Source of the DNA: Patellaria atrata CBS 101060
Taxonomy: Eukaryota > Ascomycota > Dothideomycetes > Patellariales > Patellariaceae
Length of the DNA: 64,000 nt
Reading direction: 5' to 3'
Assembly (NCBI GenBank): GCA_010093705.1
Contig: MU006117.1
Location: forward strand, 139,707-203,706
This document shows, one piece after another, positions 23,901 through 33,748 of the stretch. The stretch's first letter is position 1, and each line of letters starts with the position of its first letter. A model generated the notes under the pieces. It saw only the letters and a list, made by a program, of their open reading frames with translations, made no database searches and had not been told where the DNA came from. Both the position numbers and the translations under genes were made by a program.

Positions 23901-25930
23901 CTCCGCGTTTTTTTTTTTTGGAACCAGGTGATGGGCAATCATTATCTGTACGTGAATGTGGCTATCTTCGTTACTGGCCACCACATCGGAATAATGCTCA
24001 CCGAGTCCGTCGAGACGCTTCATGGTGTAATGACATCTAGAAATCACTCAACGTACAGACTTGCACCGTCAGGTTCCCGTACACCGACATTGACCTCTTA
24101 ATAAGCACCTCAGCGTCCTTCGTTGTAATCCACTACATACTCCGTTATTTTGGTATGGGTCTGTGTAGCTCAACATCAGCTGGACATGATTCTGCGGTAA
24201 CACCAGCACCAACATCAATGCAAGTGATGGAATGTTAGCGAGATTGCCTCCTGTCGCACCAAAAGAAATCACGACGTCACTCAGAATCTGCGCAACCGCC
24301 TCTCAGTTCGAGTGGTAAGTTGTGCAATCAGATCTGCATGCTCATGTGGTAGGCTATCCGCCTTTCCTCTCCAACCTACGGTCTCAACTGTCAAGAGCTT
24401 GGATCCTCAGGGACTCAAATCTCTACGGTAAGCTCATCTTTCCATTGTCATTGTCGTCCGCTTTCTAGTTCGTTTCTAGAATGAATTGGAGCAACTCCAA
24501 CTGTTGCGGAAAGCCACATATACGAGTCATAACCCCTATCAACATCAACTGATTTGGCCACAGATCACGCCCTGCGGGACGAACAAAGATCGCATTCACT
24601 AGATGAACTAGTCACCAGGTTTTATTACACCGACCATCGTAGATAGTATCTGAGGATACTCAACGTATGACGGTGCCAGTACAACGTAATACCGTGTCAT
24701 AAACATCGCGAGTCCCGTACCATAAGAACAGGACAGCATGACTACAAATCAGGTCGCTGGAAACCAGATCTATCCTGTACCCCGAGTTACGATGTCCCAG
24801 AACATCTTCCGTACTGATGATCTCGTCAGAAGACGGAATGTAACTTGTTCGGCATGACCGATGGGACTCGGCTGCTTGCATAACGATTCTCTTTGGGAAC
24901 GTTACTGCACTATCAACAGGCGGCAATCCGCATCCCCGATCGGAACTCTGGGCAGTTTCTTCCCTACCAATGTTTATGACACTGGTCTGGGACTCGGTTT
25001 TCGTATGAACAGTACTGTACGATGTACGGGCCTTCTGATCAACTTTGTATGATTCCAAATATACCGTTCATATCACCTAGGGAAAGATAAGTAACGCTGT
25101 CCCGGCAGTAACACAAGAGTATCACGCACCGTTTGTATATCATCTTCAAAGAGGTTGAAATGCGAACTGCGAGAACAATTAGTATGAAAAGAATATATCT
25201 CTCATACGAAACCAAGTCTACCACCTCATATTCTTTGCTATTATCACTTGTCTACAATTGACCCTTTCCTTGACTATAAGTGTAAGCTACGACCCCCTAA
25301 GTGAAGCAAAGACTTTAAAGCAATACTTCCGCATAAGACACACGTAGGTTTTCGCCAACCTGAAGTCGCATACTATATGTAAACCCGCAGATCGTGGTGG
25401 AATAAATGAGGCCCAGTTATCATCCCAAGGAACGTATCCTTAACCTCTCAGCGGCGCTCCACATGTAAAAAGCTGCGGTAAGCAACGACGTGTTCTCCCA
25501 TACTTAGAGGAAGGAAAGAACTATTTCTTAATTCATTGTATCACATTCTTCACGCCCTCACTCAACAAAGCGGTCGTCAATAATGTCATTGAGTCTCTAA
25601 TAAAATATTCTGTGCCCCGTAGCAGAATTTCCACACATCGTGATCATCTCATCCAGCAAACTTCAGTGTCAGTATAGTCCCCCGTGTAGCTTTTATTGCC
25701 GTAATAGCTCTCCTCAGGCAATTACACTTCCTTCCACACCTCGATATCCCACTCAACCTTCTTGATCCCTCGGCCCCATTCATCCAACATACCATAAAAA
25801 TCTTCCATATCCCACATATAGTAGGAGAAATCAAACCAATATCCTACCATATATCCCGCACAACACCAACCCCAACCCCAAGCCCGCCACAAGAGAAAAA
25901 AAAACACATTTCAAATCATGTAAAAATTAA
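17923..25930. other. Gene-poor region of about 8 kb
   Basis: No frame longer than 170 codons and none with recognisable motifs on either strand. The part nearest 17923 (to about 18480) is C/T-rich on the minus strand, with an A/T homopolymer run near 18301-18322, and is probably the upstream leader and promoter of the regulator gene. The remainder shows no clear repeats or transposon domains. Confidence 0.5.
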
Positions 25931-26096
25931 AAAATGAAAACAGTTCCCGCGCCCCCTTGTCAGGGGGTACGCGGTAATCTGCCCCCGTTCGACGGGGCCG
26001 AGGATCGAACCCAGGACGTGATGGCGACTCGGCCCGATTCGGTGCGGGGGGGGGAGTTTTCCCACCGCTGGGCCACGGGTCCTGGGCTATGAAAAG
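25931..26096 (-). ncRNA. tRNA-like Pol III unit (tRNA-derived SINE, tRNA pseudogene or novel ncRNA)
   Basis: On the minus strand an A-box match TGGCCCAGCGG (26075-26065) and a perfect B-box core GGTTCGATCC (26011-26002) lie in the right order. A T-arm with mostly paired stems surrounds the B box. They are about 64 nt apart, longer than in a normal tRNA, and a run of nine C lies between. The 5' and 3' segments do not form a tRNA acceptor stem, so it is not a functional tRNA as written. Two GC-rich hairpins follow: one over 25981-25999, and one at 25948-25973 with a CCCCC/GGGGG stem and CGCG at both feet. T-runs at about 25922-25940 would end Pol III transcription. GC content is far above the flanks. 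Confidence 0.5.
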
Positions 26097-26290
26097 GGGT
26101 TATGGGGCGTTTGATTATGTAGTTGGGCTGGGGGAACGGATTTGTTGTTTTGTTTTTGGGGGGGTGGGGGGGTGTATGCTGACTATATCCCTTTGACAGA
26201 CGGGTTAGAAGCGCAGGTCAGGGGTGGAGTTATTGTGATCTGGTGAAGTCTTCTGTAATATATCGTCATGGGATAAATGGGCTCAAGCGG

Positions 26291-26317
26291 TTTTTTTTTT
26301 TTTTCTTTTTTTTTTTT
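26291..26317. repeat. Poly-T tract
   Basis: Fourteen T, one C, then twelve T on the plus strand (poly-A on the minus strand). It could be a retroposed tail or simple slippage; no body with target-site duplication was seen. Confidence 0.8.
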
Positions 26318-26701
26318 GGTTGGACTTGGGGTCGTTCGTATTGCGCCCGCGATGGTAAATTTTGATTGTAGATTTATACGATCTCTTCGGTCCGCAAGTT
26401 CCGCCTTCGTCATCTCGTTCCTCTGCTTTCGTGTTTTGTCTCTTCGTGTTGCCTTATCAGCTCGTCTCTATACCTGGACTATCACTGTGCTTGATATGGA
26501 GGGTTGGATATTGAAACGGGTGTAGAGCAGTTTTCGTGATTGATTCACTGGCACAGTGCATGTTAAGGAGGACGGATAACTTGGGTATTCGAAGCATTTG
26601 CACTGTTAAAATCGTATCGTACCGTATATACAGAACGCAATCACGCTGACCATCACAACGTCCCCCTTCCCAAACATACTCTCCTTCTCCATCCTAGACT
26701 C

Positions 26702-28637
26702 TCACATCCTAAATACGCCCCACTCTCCCTCCTCCCGTCTCCTCCACCTATCCACATTCCTTCCCCCCATCGCCATGCTCAACCCCAACCCGAGCACCCT
26801 CCTCGTATGACTCGGCGGTATGATACCATCATCCCACAACCGCGCGCTGCCGAAGAGGACCTCGCTCTCGCGCTCGATACGCGCCTTAAGCTCTGGATCA
26901 TCTTTCCCAACCGACGCCATGACCGAAGAGAGCTGCTCGGCACCCATGACGGACGTGCGGGCATTCGGCCACGTGAAGAGCAGCCGCGGCGAATACGCCC
27001 GTCCACACATGCCATAGTTCCCCGCGCCGGCGGAGCTGCCCACGACGACGGTGAACTTGGGCACCGTCGCGCACGCCACCGCCGTCACCAGCTTCGCGCC
27101 GTTCTTCGCGATGCCGCCTCGCTCGGCGTCCGCACCGACCATGAATCCAGATATATTTTGTAGGAATATCAGTGGGATGTTGCGCTTTTGGCATAGTTGG
27201 ATGAAGTGAGCGCCCTTGAGGGAGGACTCGGAGAAGAGGATGCCGTTGTTGGCGAGGATGCCGACGGGGTGGCCGTGGATGCGGGCGAAGCCGGTCACGA
27301 GGGTGGGGCCGTAGAGGGGCTTGAATTCGGCGAGGGCGGAGCAGTCGACGATGCGGGCAATTATTTCGTGGGCGGAGAATTGAGTGCGCAGGTTTGTGCC
27401 GACGATGCCGTTGAGCTCAGAGGGGTCATAGAGGGGTTCGCGGATTTCTTTGGGGGTGGATGGGAGGCCGGTACCGCGGGGGTAGTTTAGGTTGCTGACA
27501 CAGCGGCGGGCGAGGACCAGAGCGTGGGCGTCATCCACAGCTAGATAATCTGTTACCCCCGAGACCTCGGAGTGGAGGTTACCGCCACCGAGGTCTTCTG
27601 CGGACACGACCTCTCCTGTCGCAGCTTTTACCAAAGGAGGCCCGGCTAGAAAGATGTGGCCTTGCTTTTGGACGATGATGGATTCATCTGACATGCTCGG
27701 AACATATGCGCCTCCAGCGGTACAAGGACCCATTACGATGGATATTTGGGGGATCCCTTGAGAGGACACTTTATAGTTCATTAGATGAAGCTTTGGAAGC
27801 TCAGATTTGCGGAAAAAACTTACTTCGCGCTTGATTATAGAATATCCTACCGAAGTGGTCACGGTCTGGAAATACGTCCGCTTGATGCGGAAGATTGGCG
27901 CCACCGGAGTCAACAAGATAGAGACATGGTAGTCCTAAAGAGTGTAAGCTCAGTAATGGGGATAGGTATGGCTAGACGCACGGTTCTCTTCTGCGATAGC
28001 TTGTGCCCGTAGGTGCTTCTTTACTGTGATGGGATAGTATGTTCCCCCTTTTACTCTACAACACGTTTAGTAACGTTACATATGTCCTTTCAGAAAGAGA
28101 CTACATACGTGCTGTCATTGGCAACAATCATACACCTTGCCCCTTCTACCGTCCCGATTCCCGTTATAATTCCACCAGCTGGGACCTCTTCTCCGGGATA
28201 AACCCCGTGGCCCGCCATTGATGATAATTCGAGAAAGGGAGTTCCCGGATCTATAAGAGCAGAAATCCGACTACAAGATGATCAGCCTTAATATAGCAAA
28301 TGAAAACATCTACATACTCCCGTGGTAACATCTTTCCTCTAGCAACATGTTTATCCCTAGCCTTCTGAGATCCTCCTAGTGAAACCTTCTCATGTAATTC
28401 GGCAATGTGCGACGTCACCGCATTCATTTGTTCCCTTTGCTCTTTGAACTGTGCTGATGATGTATCGATGCTTGTAGGTATTGTAGATATAGCTGCTGCA
28501 TAGTGGGAATGAGTATGGCTCGCGATGGAGCGGACGCAACGGGTTAGGTTGTTATATTTGGATCGTTTTCGGGGAATTGTGCGAGCTGAGAAACGGAGTA
28601 GAATTAGGATCTCTCTTGAAGGTACTACTGAAGCCAT
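26702..28637 (-). CDS. MCCB: 3-methylcrotonyl-CoA carboxylase, beta (non-biotin) subunit
   Basis: Five exons join in phase: 28637-28318, 28270-28109, 28055-27982, 27934-27824 and 27768-26702, giving 577 residues. The start is an Arg-rich mitochondrial presequence (about 1-45). The carboxyltransferase fold follows, with [20 protein letters not shown] and later [17 protein letters not shown], the two glycine-rich oxyanion loops that hold acyl-CoA and carboxybiotin. [11 protein letters not shown] marks the MCC/PCC beta group; [10 protein letters not shown] and [15 protein letters not shown] favour MCC. The enzyme adds CO2 to 3-methylcrotonyl-CoA in leucine breakdown, in an alpha6-beta6 complex with the biotin subunit, which is not in this window. 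The next gene, divergent, makes its substrate. All splice sites are GT-AG and no lesion is seen. The frame also reads to a TTG at 28643, but the ATG at 28637 has the better context. Confidence 0.93.
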
Positions 28638-28834
28638 TGTCAAGAGAAAAATGGTAGGAAGCTGCTAATACGGACGGGATACCGACATGTTCAGGACGGA
28701 GTTGGTGGTTGATGGTGGACATCAGATGTGAACCAAAGCCGTGGGTAGCCGAATCGTGGGTGGGGACGTCAATGCTACCCCAGATCTTCCCGGGCTTTCC
28801 TCTCTTCCTCCGTATACAACATAATATCTTCACA
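28638..28834. promoter_or_regulatory. Shared divergent promoter of MCC beta and isovaleryl-CoA dehydrogenase
   Basis: Only 197 bases separate the two start codons, so both core promoters must lie here. The stretch holds a GC-rich centre with a CCGAATCGTGGG segment and C/T-rich sequence before the plus-strand ATG. Coordinate control of the two leucine-catabolic genes from this segment is an inference from the layout. Confidence 0.65.
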
Positions 28835-30327
28835 ATGGCTTCGAGAACGGTTCCGAGAATATTTACACAAACATTAAGGGAGAGTTGTAAGCCGAGAAGA
28901 TCACACATCTCACTAAAAAACTTCAGGAGAGCGGCGTCGTCCAAACATCCGCAGGGATTCGTTGCACCGACGCGGGAAGACCTAGATGAGCTTCGGGAAA
29001 GGGTCCAGGAATTCACACGTGGGTTGGTTTCCCTCTTCGTAATATTTGTATAATGACTTCTTCTATAGGACGTGAAATCCCCGAAGAAGTCGCCCAGAAA
29101 ACAGATGCAGACAATGCATTTCCCAAAGATATGTGGAAGAAGCTTGGTGAAGCTGGGTTCCTAGGAATGACAGCTGACGAAGGCTATGGAGGACTTGCTA
29201 TGGGATACCAAGCTCATTGTGTCGTTATGGAGGAGATAAGTCGTGCTTCAGGTCCGCCCTTAACCACTACACAATTCTACCGATATGGCGCTGACGGGTT
29301 TAGGTAGCATCGGACTCTCATATGCAGCACACTCTCAGCTTTGCGTAAACCAACTCATGTTGAACGGGACTAAAGAACAAAAGGAGAAATATCTACCGGG
29401 GTTAATATCAGGAGACAAAGTAGGTGCATTGGCCATGTCAGAACATTCCGCGGGATCGGATGTGGTGAGCATGAAGAGCACAGCAAAAAAGGTTGATGGG
29501 GGATACAATCTTAACGGGACAAAGATGTGGATAACAAACGTACGTTTAAATCCTCAGTTCGGATGGCTTGCACTGCGATATTAATGGCTGTACCAGGGTC
29601 CAGATGCAGACTACGTAGTTGTATACGCAAAAACGGAGCCGGACAAAGCGTCCAAGGGAATTACAGCTTTCATCGTAGAGACTTCCTCTCCCGGATTTTC
29701 GTGCGCCCGCAAATTAGATAAACTAGGTATGCGTGGCTCCAATACGGGGGAACTGATATTCGAGGATGTCTTTGTCCCCACTGAGAATGTACTCGGAGAG
29801 GTCAATAGAGGCGTCCGTGTCTTGATGGAAGGTCTTGATCTTGAACGTTTAGTTTTAAGCTCGGGTCCACTCGGGTGAGGCTCCCAATGGAGATTCGACC
29901 TCAGTTGAATTTGATACTGACATTATCCAGTATTATGCAAGCGACTCTGGACCTCATTCTTCCATACACCCACACCCGCACCCAGTTCGGCCAGCCCATA
30001 GCTCATAATCAGCTTATTCAAGCTAAACTCGCTGATATATACACCAAACTCGCTGCGTCGCGTGCCTTCACCTACTCTGTAGCAAGGGAAGTCGATGAAA
30101 ATGGTTCCGTTGACTCGAAAGATTGCGCAGGTGCCATCTTGTATGCTGCGGAAAGAGCGACTGAGGTAGCTACAGATGGGATTCAGTGTATGGGAGGTAT
30201 GGGTTATGTGAACGAGGTACCTGCAGGAAGATTGTGGCGGGATGCAAAGTTGTACGAAATTGGTGCAGGTACTAGTGAAGTCAGGAGGGTAGTTATTGGC
30301 AGAGCGTTTAATAAGATGTTCTCATAG
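28835..30327 (+). CDS. IVD: Isovaleryl-CoA dehydrogenase, mitochondrial
   Basis: Five exons in phase: 28835-29018, 29069-29251, 29304-29539, 29597-29874 and 29931-30327, giving 425 residues. An Arg-rich presequence is followed by the acyl-CoA dehydrogenase fold: [44 protein letters not shown] (FAD/substrate signature) and [20 protein letters not shown]. Glu284 in LDLERLVL matches the catalytic base particular to isovaleryl-CoA dehydrogenases, and the C-terminal [12 protein letters not shown] carries Ala where medium- and short-chain enzymes have their catalytic Glu. That pair of residues makes the substrate call firm. The enzyme oxidises isovaleryl-CoA to 3-methylcrotonyl-CoA, passing electrons to ETF. 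It lies head-to-head with MCC beta, the next pathway step. One donor (GTCCGC, exon 2) is atypical, but phase and alignment demand it. Confidence 0.95.
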
Positions 30328-30766
30328 GAGCCGAAGTATAAGGTAGGCTTGGATAGGACAAGGTGTCGTTATTTCAGGCTCTTGTACAGTACAGTACATA
30401 TCGCATACTTGCGCACTAAGTGTAACAACATGCCGACTTATATCTAGTGTACTCATACCCCTACTCTACCGTGAATCCATCTACCGTCATCAAGTTCCAA
30501 ATTTCTGTCCCTTTTATCTAATACTGAAGTTGAGGAAAGGGGTCAAAAATCCGCACGTGACTATCCTGATGTAGTAATCTTTCGGTACCTAAAGCTTGTA
30601 CTTGCACACAATGAGCCTGAAGATGACCTTGGCTCTTTGGCGGAATAGTTTGCGTCATTTCTACTTCCCCTTAGCTTTTCTTATATTGATCTCGAGAATA
30701 CAACGCACCGTCTAATACTGTAGCAGATTCGACTTCTCGTTTCTCCTTGCGAAGATCTAGCCAATC
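30328..30766. other. Intergenic between two plus-strand genes
   Basis: Holds the 3' flank of the isovaleryl-CoA dehydrogenase gene and the promoter of the D-lactate dehydrogenase-type gene. A TACAGTACAGTACAT stretch near 30385 is the only notable sequence. Confidence 0.5.
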
Positions 30767-31786
30767 ATGTCCAGGATCATGAAACTCGCTGTCTTCAGCG
30801 CGCAGCCTTACGATCAACGCTTTCTGGAGCAGGTTCACAAAGCCAAATACTCTGATGCTCTCGAGATCTTATATCATGTATTTCCACTTACTACTGAAAC
30901 GGCGGACCTAGCGCGTGATTGCGACGCTGTCTGCGTCTTCGTCAATGACGTCCTTACGAAAGATGTAATGGACAAACTGTATTCTCATGGAATTCGAGCG
31001 ATCCTTCTTCGTTGCGCAGGCTTTAATAACATCGATCTGAAAGAGGCTGAGAAGCTCGGCTTCTTCGTTGCTAATGTGCCTTCGTACTCTCCTGAGGCTG
31101 TCGCTGAGTTTGCGGTTGCTTTGATCCAGACTCTAAACCGAAACACTCACCGTGCGTATAACCGCGTACGAGAGGGAAATTTCAATCTAGACGGGCTTCT
31201 AGGACAGACTCTGTTTGGAAAAACCGTAGGCGTCGTTGGTACCGGAAAGATTGGACTCTCATTAGCCCGGATTATGAAAGGGTTCGGATGTCGTCTCCTG
31301 GGATACGATGTCTACAAGACACCAGACTTCGACCAATACGGCAAATATGTTGAACTGGACGATCTCCTTTCTCAAAGCGATATTGTCAGCTTGCATTGCC
31401 CGCTCATGGATATTACACGTCATCTAATCAACAAAGAAACCCTTTCCAAGATGAAACCTGGAGCTATGCTGATCAACACTTCTCGTGGAGGTCTCCTGGA
31501 TACAAGTGCTGTAATCGCCGCTTTGAAGAACAGAACACTTCGAGGCGTTGGCCTCGACGTTTACGAGGCTGAAGCACCGTTATTTTACAGCGATCATTCT
31601 TCCGACATCATTCAGGACGACGTCTTCCAGCGGTTGATGACCTTTCCCAATGTTCTCGTCTGCGGTCACCAAGGGTTCTTTACTGAGGAAGCTTTGACAC
31701 AAATTGCTGAAGTTACTTTGAGCAATTTGCACGACTTCAAGAATGGTCTCCCTTGCAAGAACAACCTGATGGCAAAGAAACACTGA
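30767..31786 (+). CDS. D-lactate dehydrogenase-type 2-hydroxyacid dehydrogenase (NAD)
   Basis: A single exon of 339 residues, close to bacterial fermentative D-LDH (about 330). The NAD-binding glycine motif GTGKIG is at 158-163. The catalytic set is complete: Arg240 (NTSRGG), Glu267 (GLDVYEAE) and His301 (CGHQGFFTEEAL). RCAGFNNID near residue 82 and VPSYSPEAVAEF near 104 are typical of D-LDH rather than formate or glycerate dehydrogenases. Likely reaction: pyruvate + NADH to D-lactate, in the cytosol (no presequence). The gene has no intron although its neighbours have four to seven, which fits bacterial-like ancestry but does not prove recent transfer. A second ATG at codon 5 (MKLAVFS) matches the usual bacterial start and may be the true one. 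Confidence 0.9.
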   Translation: MSRIMKLAVFSAQPYDQRFLEQVHKAKYSDALEILYHVFPLTTETADLARDCDAVCVFVNDVLTKDVMDKLYSHGIRAILLRCAGFNNIDLKEAEKLGFFVANVPSYSPEAVAEFAVALIQTLNRNTHRAYNRVREGNFNLDGLLGQTLFGKTVGVVGTGKIGLSLARIMKGFGCRLLGYDVYKTPDFDQYGKYVELDDLLSQSDIVSLHCPLMDITRHLINKETLSKMKPGAMLINTSRGGLLDTSAVIAALKNRTLRGVGLDVYEAEAPLFYSDHSSDIIQDDVFQRLMTFPNVLVCGHQGFFTEEALTQIAEVTLSNLHDFKNGLPCKNNLMAKKH

Positions 31787-32860
31787 CGCGGATTGATCGG
31801 ATCCGATGCTCAATCATTCCTTGGTCGGCTGATAATGCTCAGCGATTAGTTGAATGAAGCGAAACGATACTTCTCCTTACGATGTAACGAATAACGACCA
31901 CCAGACTCATTCCAACGCGTTTGCGGACCTGTAAAAATAGCTTTCATAGTTGAGCTTTGCCCTCTCATGTCAAGATTCAAAATTCTCTTTTCATATACTA
32001 CGGCGAACTAGTTTATTATGTAGTTCGTGGTAGCACAACTTTTCACTTGCACCTCCCGGTCTGCTTCATCCCTAAATTCAATACTCATGATAGACTCCTA
32101 ACTTCATCCAATATAAACAATCTTCAGCTCACGGTAACTTCCATAAAACCTCAGACTATTCCCCAGTATCCAGATCCTTGTAACCAAGCTGTAGGAGTAG
32201 CTTTCTCTAGACAAAGAAAATCTGAATCGGTAACCAGAAAGACTACAGAGTACAGACCGGTCAATCTCGGTAAGTCTGTTCTCAGAAAAGGGCAAAGTAT
32301 ATTCATAGTCACAATAGTTCAACCATCCATTCACCTAGCTAGAACTCGCCCTATATCTAGCTAAAAAGCTCGAATTAAAAATAGATTCGAGATGACCAAC
32401 GTTCGAGATCCTTTGTTAAGGCACCCAACGGCTGAGCTGAAATGAAGACTAAGTGCCGAATCTAACCCCTTGCAGCAAAAGGTTAAGTCCCGAAAATACA
32501 ATAAGTAGATAACCCAGGGCAGCAAATTCAGTAATATCTTCGATCGCGAAGTTTGGTACTTTTAATCTCTGGTTTATGTCTAGAAGTGCCATTGTGCAAG
32601 TCGGCAGAATGTATCAAAAAGGCAAAAGTTACGTGCCGAAAAGCACTTCGATACGCAGCCAATCCAGCTCTACGAACCAGTAAGCTATCATCTCCATGTA
32701 TATCCCTCTCTATGCAACATCATAGAACGAGTGTCTAACCCAGATACCCAGACCACCTACAAACCCATCCCGCACCTCAAACTCCCACTCGTCCCCCAAC
32801 CCCCCAACCCACACCCACACCTTCGACCTCCAGCCCCTCAACATCCAAACCGAAACCACC
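31787..32860. other. Intergenic, AT-rich then abruptly C/A-rich
   Basis: No gene recognised up to about 32730. From about 32740 the plus strand becomes strongly C-rich and G-poor, a base skew continuing into the next gene. Its N-terminal exon may therefore begin here: the frame of the 32861 ATG stays open back to about 32725, where a CTAACCCAG sequence could be an acceptor. Confidence 0.45.
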
Positions 32861-33556
32861 ATGCCATCTTTCCCTTCCCCCAACCCCACCCAACCCCGCC
32901 GCACCCTCAGCATATCCCAAACCTTCACCTTCCACCCCCACCCCAACAAAACATTCGAACACCACTTCATCCTGTCCCGTCTCTCATGCACTCCCTCGAC
33001 CTCATCGCAGCACTCATGCACCCTCCCCTTCCACATCCCAGACTCCCACTTCCTCCCCGCCATCTCTCGCCCCACCCAAGCGACTTACTTCATCCCCGCT
33101 CTCGACGCCCAACCGACACCCATCCGCGCGGCCGTCAAGACAATCGCGGACGGCTTCATCCGCATGCTTGACGGGGAGGCGTTCTGGGACCGTGCACCGA
33201 GCCGAGACAACGGAGGCCGATTCGTTTCGGTATCGGTCCGAGCCGGATGGGACACCGAACTGATTGTCGAGCGGGAAGGCGTGGACGTATCTACGCACCC
33301 GAATCCCGATGGTACAGCTACCGCGGTGACGAGGGTTGATTTGAGCGGTGCGGCGAGGGGTTTGCCGGCGAGGGTTGGAGTACAGTTGGAGTTTGAGGGA
33401 GGAAGGGCGCCAGGGGCGTTGGAAGTCGTGACCTTGTCGTTTGAGACGGGGAGGGAGGTTGTGGATCCCGTGCAGGGGGCATGTGTGAGGTCTGGGATGT
33501 GTGTGACGAGGAGCGTTGTTGGGTTGGATGGGGAAAGGGTTCGGGGGAATGTTTGA
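32861..33556 (+). CDS. Hypothetical protein, family not recognised
   Basis: An open frame of 231 residues with high GC at third codon positions. The first half is Pro/His/Ser-rich (TFTFHPHPNKTFEHHF). The second is better structured, with alternating hydrophobics suggesting beta strands (GRFVSVSVRAGW, ALEVVTLSFETG) and a helix near AVKTIADGFIRML. The frame remains open upstream of the ATG (reading ...TFDLQPLNIQTETT), so the protein may be longer, with an upstream exon. Base composition is skewed (C-rich first half, G-rich second half of the coding strand), which makes the reverse strand open too; the forward frame was chosen for its codon pattern. It ends 192 bases from the convergent hydrolase gene. 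Confidence 0.45.
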   Translation: MPSFPSPNPTQPRRTLSISQTFTFHPHPNKTFEHHFILSRLSCTPSTSSQHSCTLPFHIPDSHFLPAISRPTQATYFIPALDAQPTPIRAAVKTIADGFIRMLDGEAFWDRAPSRDNGGRFVSVSVRAGWDTELIVEREGVDVSTHPNPDGTATAVTRVDLSGAARGLPARVGVQLEFEGGRAPGALEVVTLSFETGREVVDPVQGACVRSGMCVTRSVVGLDGERVRGNV

Positions 33557-33748
33557 TTGATTGTAGGAGTAATGAAGGAGCACGACGAGACTGACACCAT
33601 CTGATATATTAACGCTACCGAATTATTGCAACATTACTTCCTCCACCTCCTGTATTAATCTCTCTTGATTTCTCTCCCTATCTCTCCTTATCCACCTTTA
33701 TACCCCTACCTTACATACATCACCGACCCTCATCCTCTATTCTCATCC

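Noticed and set aside
25649-25907. Minus-strand aromatic/acidic frame ending DMEDFYGMLDEWGRG-like
   Set aside because: Faintly protein-like but about 60 codons, with no start context and no upstream exon found.
25981-26075. Functional tRNA gene
   Set aside because: The sequence upstream of the A box does not pair with the sequence after the T-arm, and the A-B spacing with a nine-C run does not give an anticodon arm I can defend.
32731-33171. Pro/His-rich frame overlapping the 32861 gene
   Set aside because: It lacks an ATG start and its sequence follows from the C-rich strand bias; the 32861 frame has better codon structure.
33014-33600. Two minus-strand frames opposite the 32861 gene
   Set aside because: They exist because of the G/C skew; repetitive composition and no recognisable domain.
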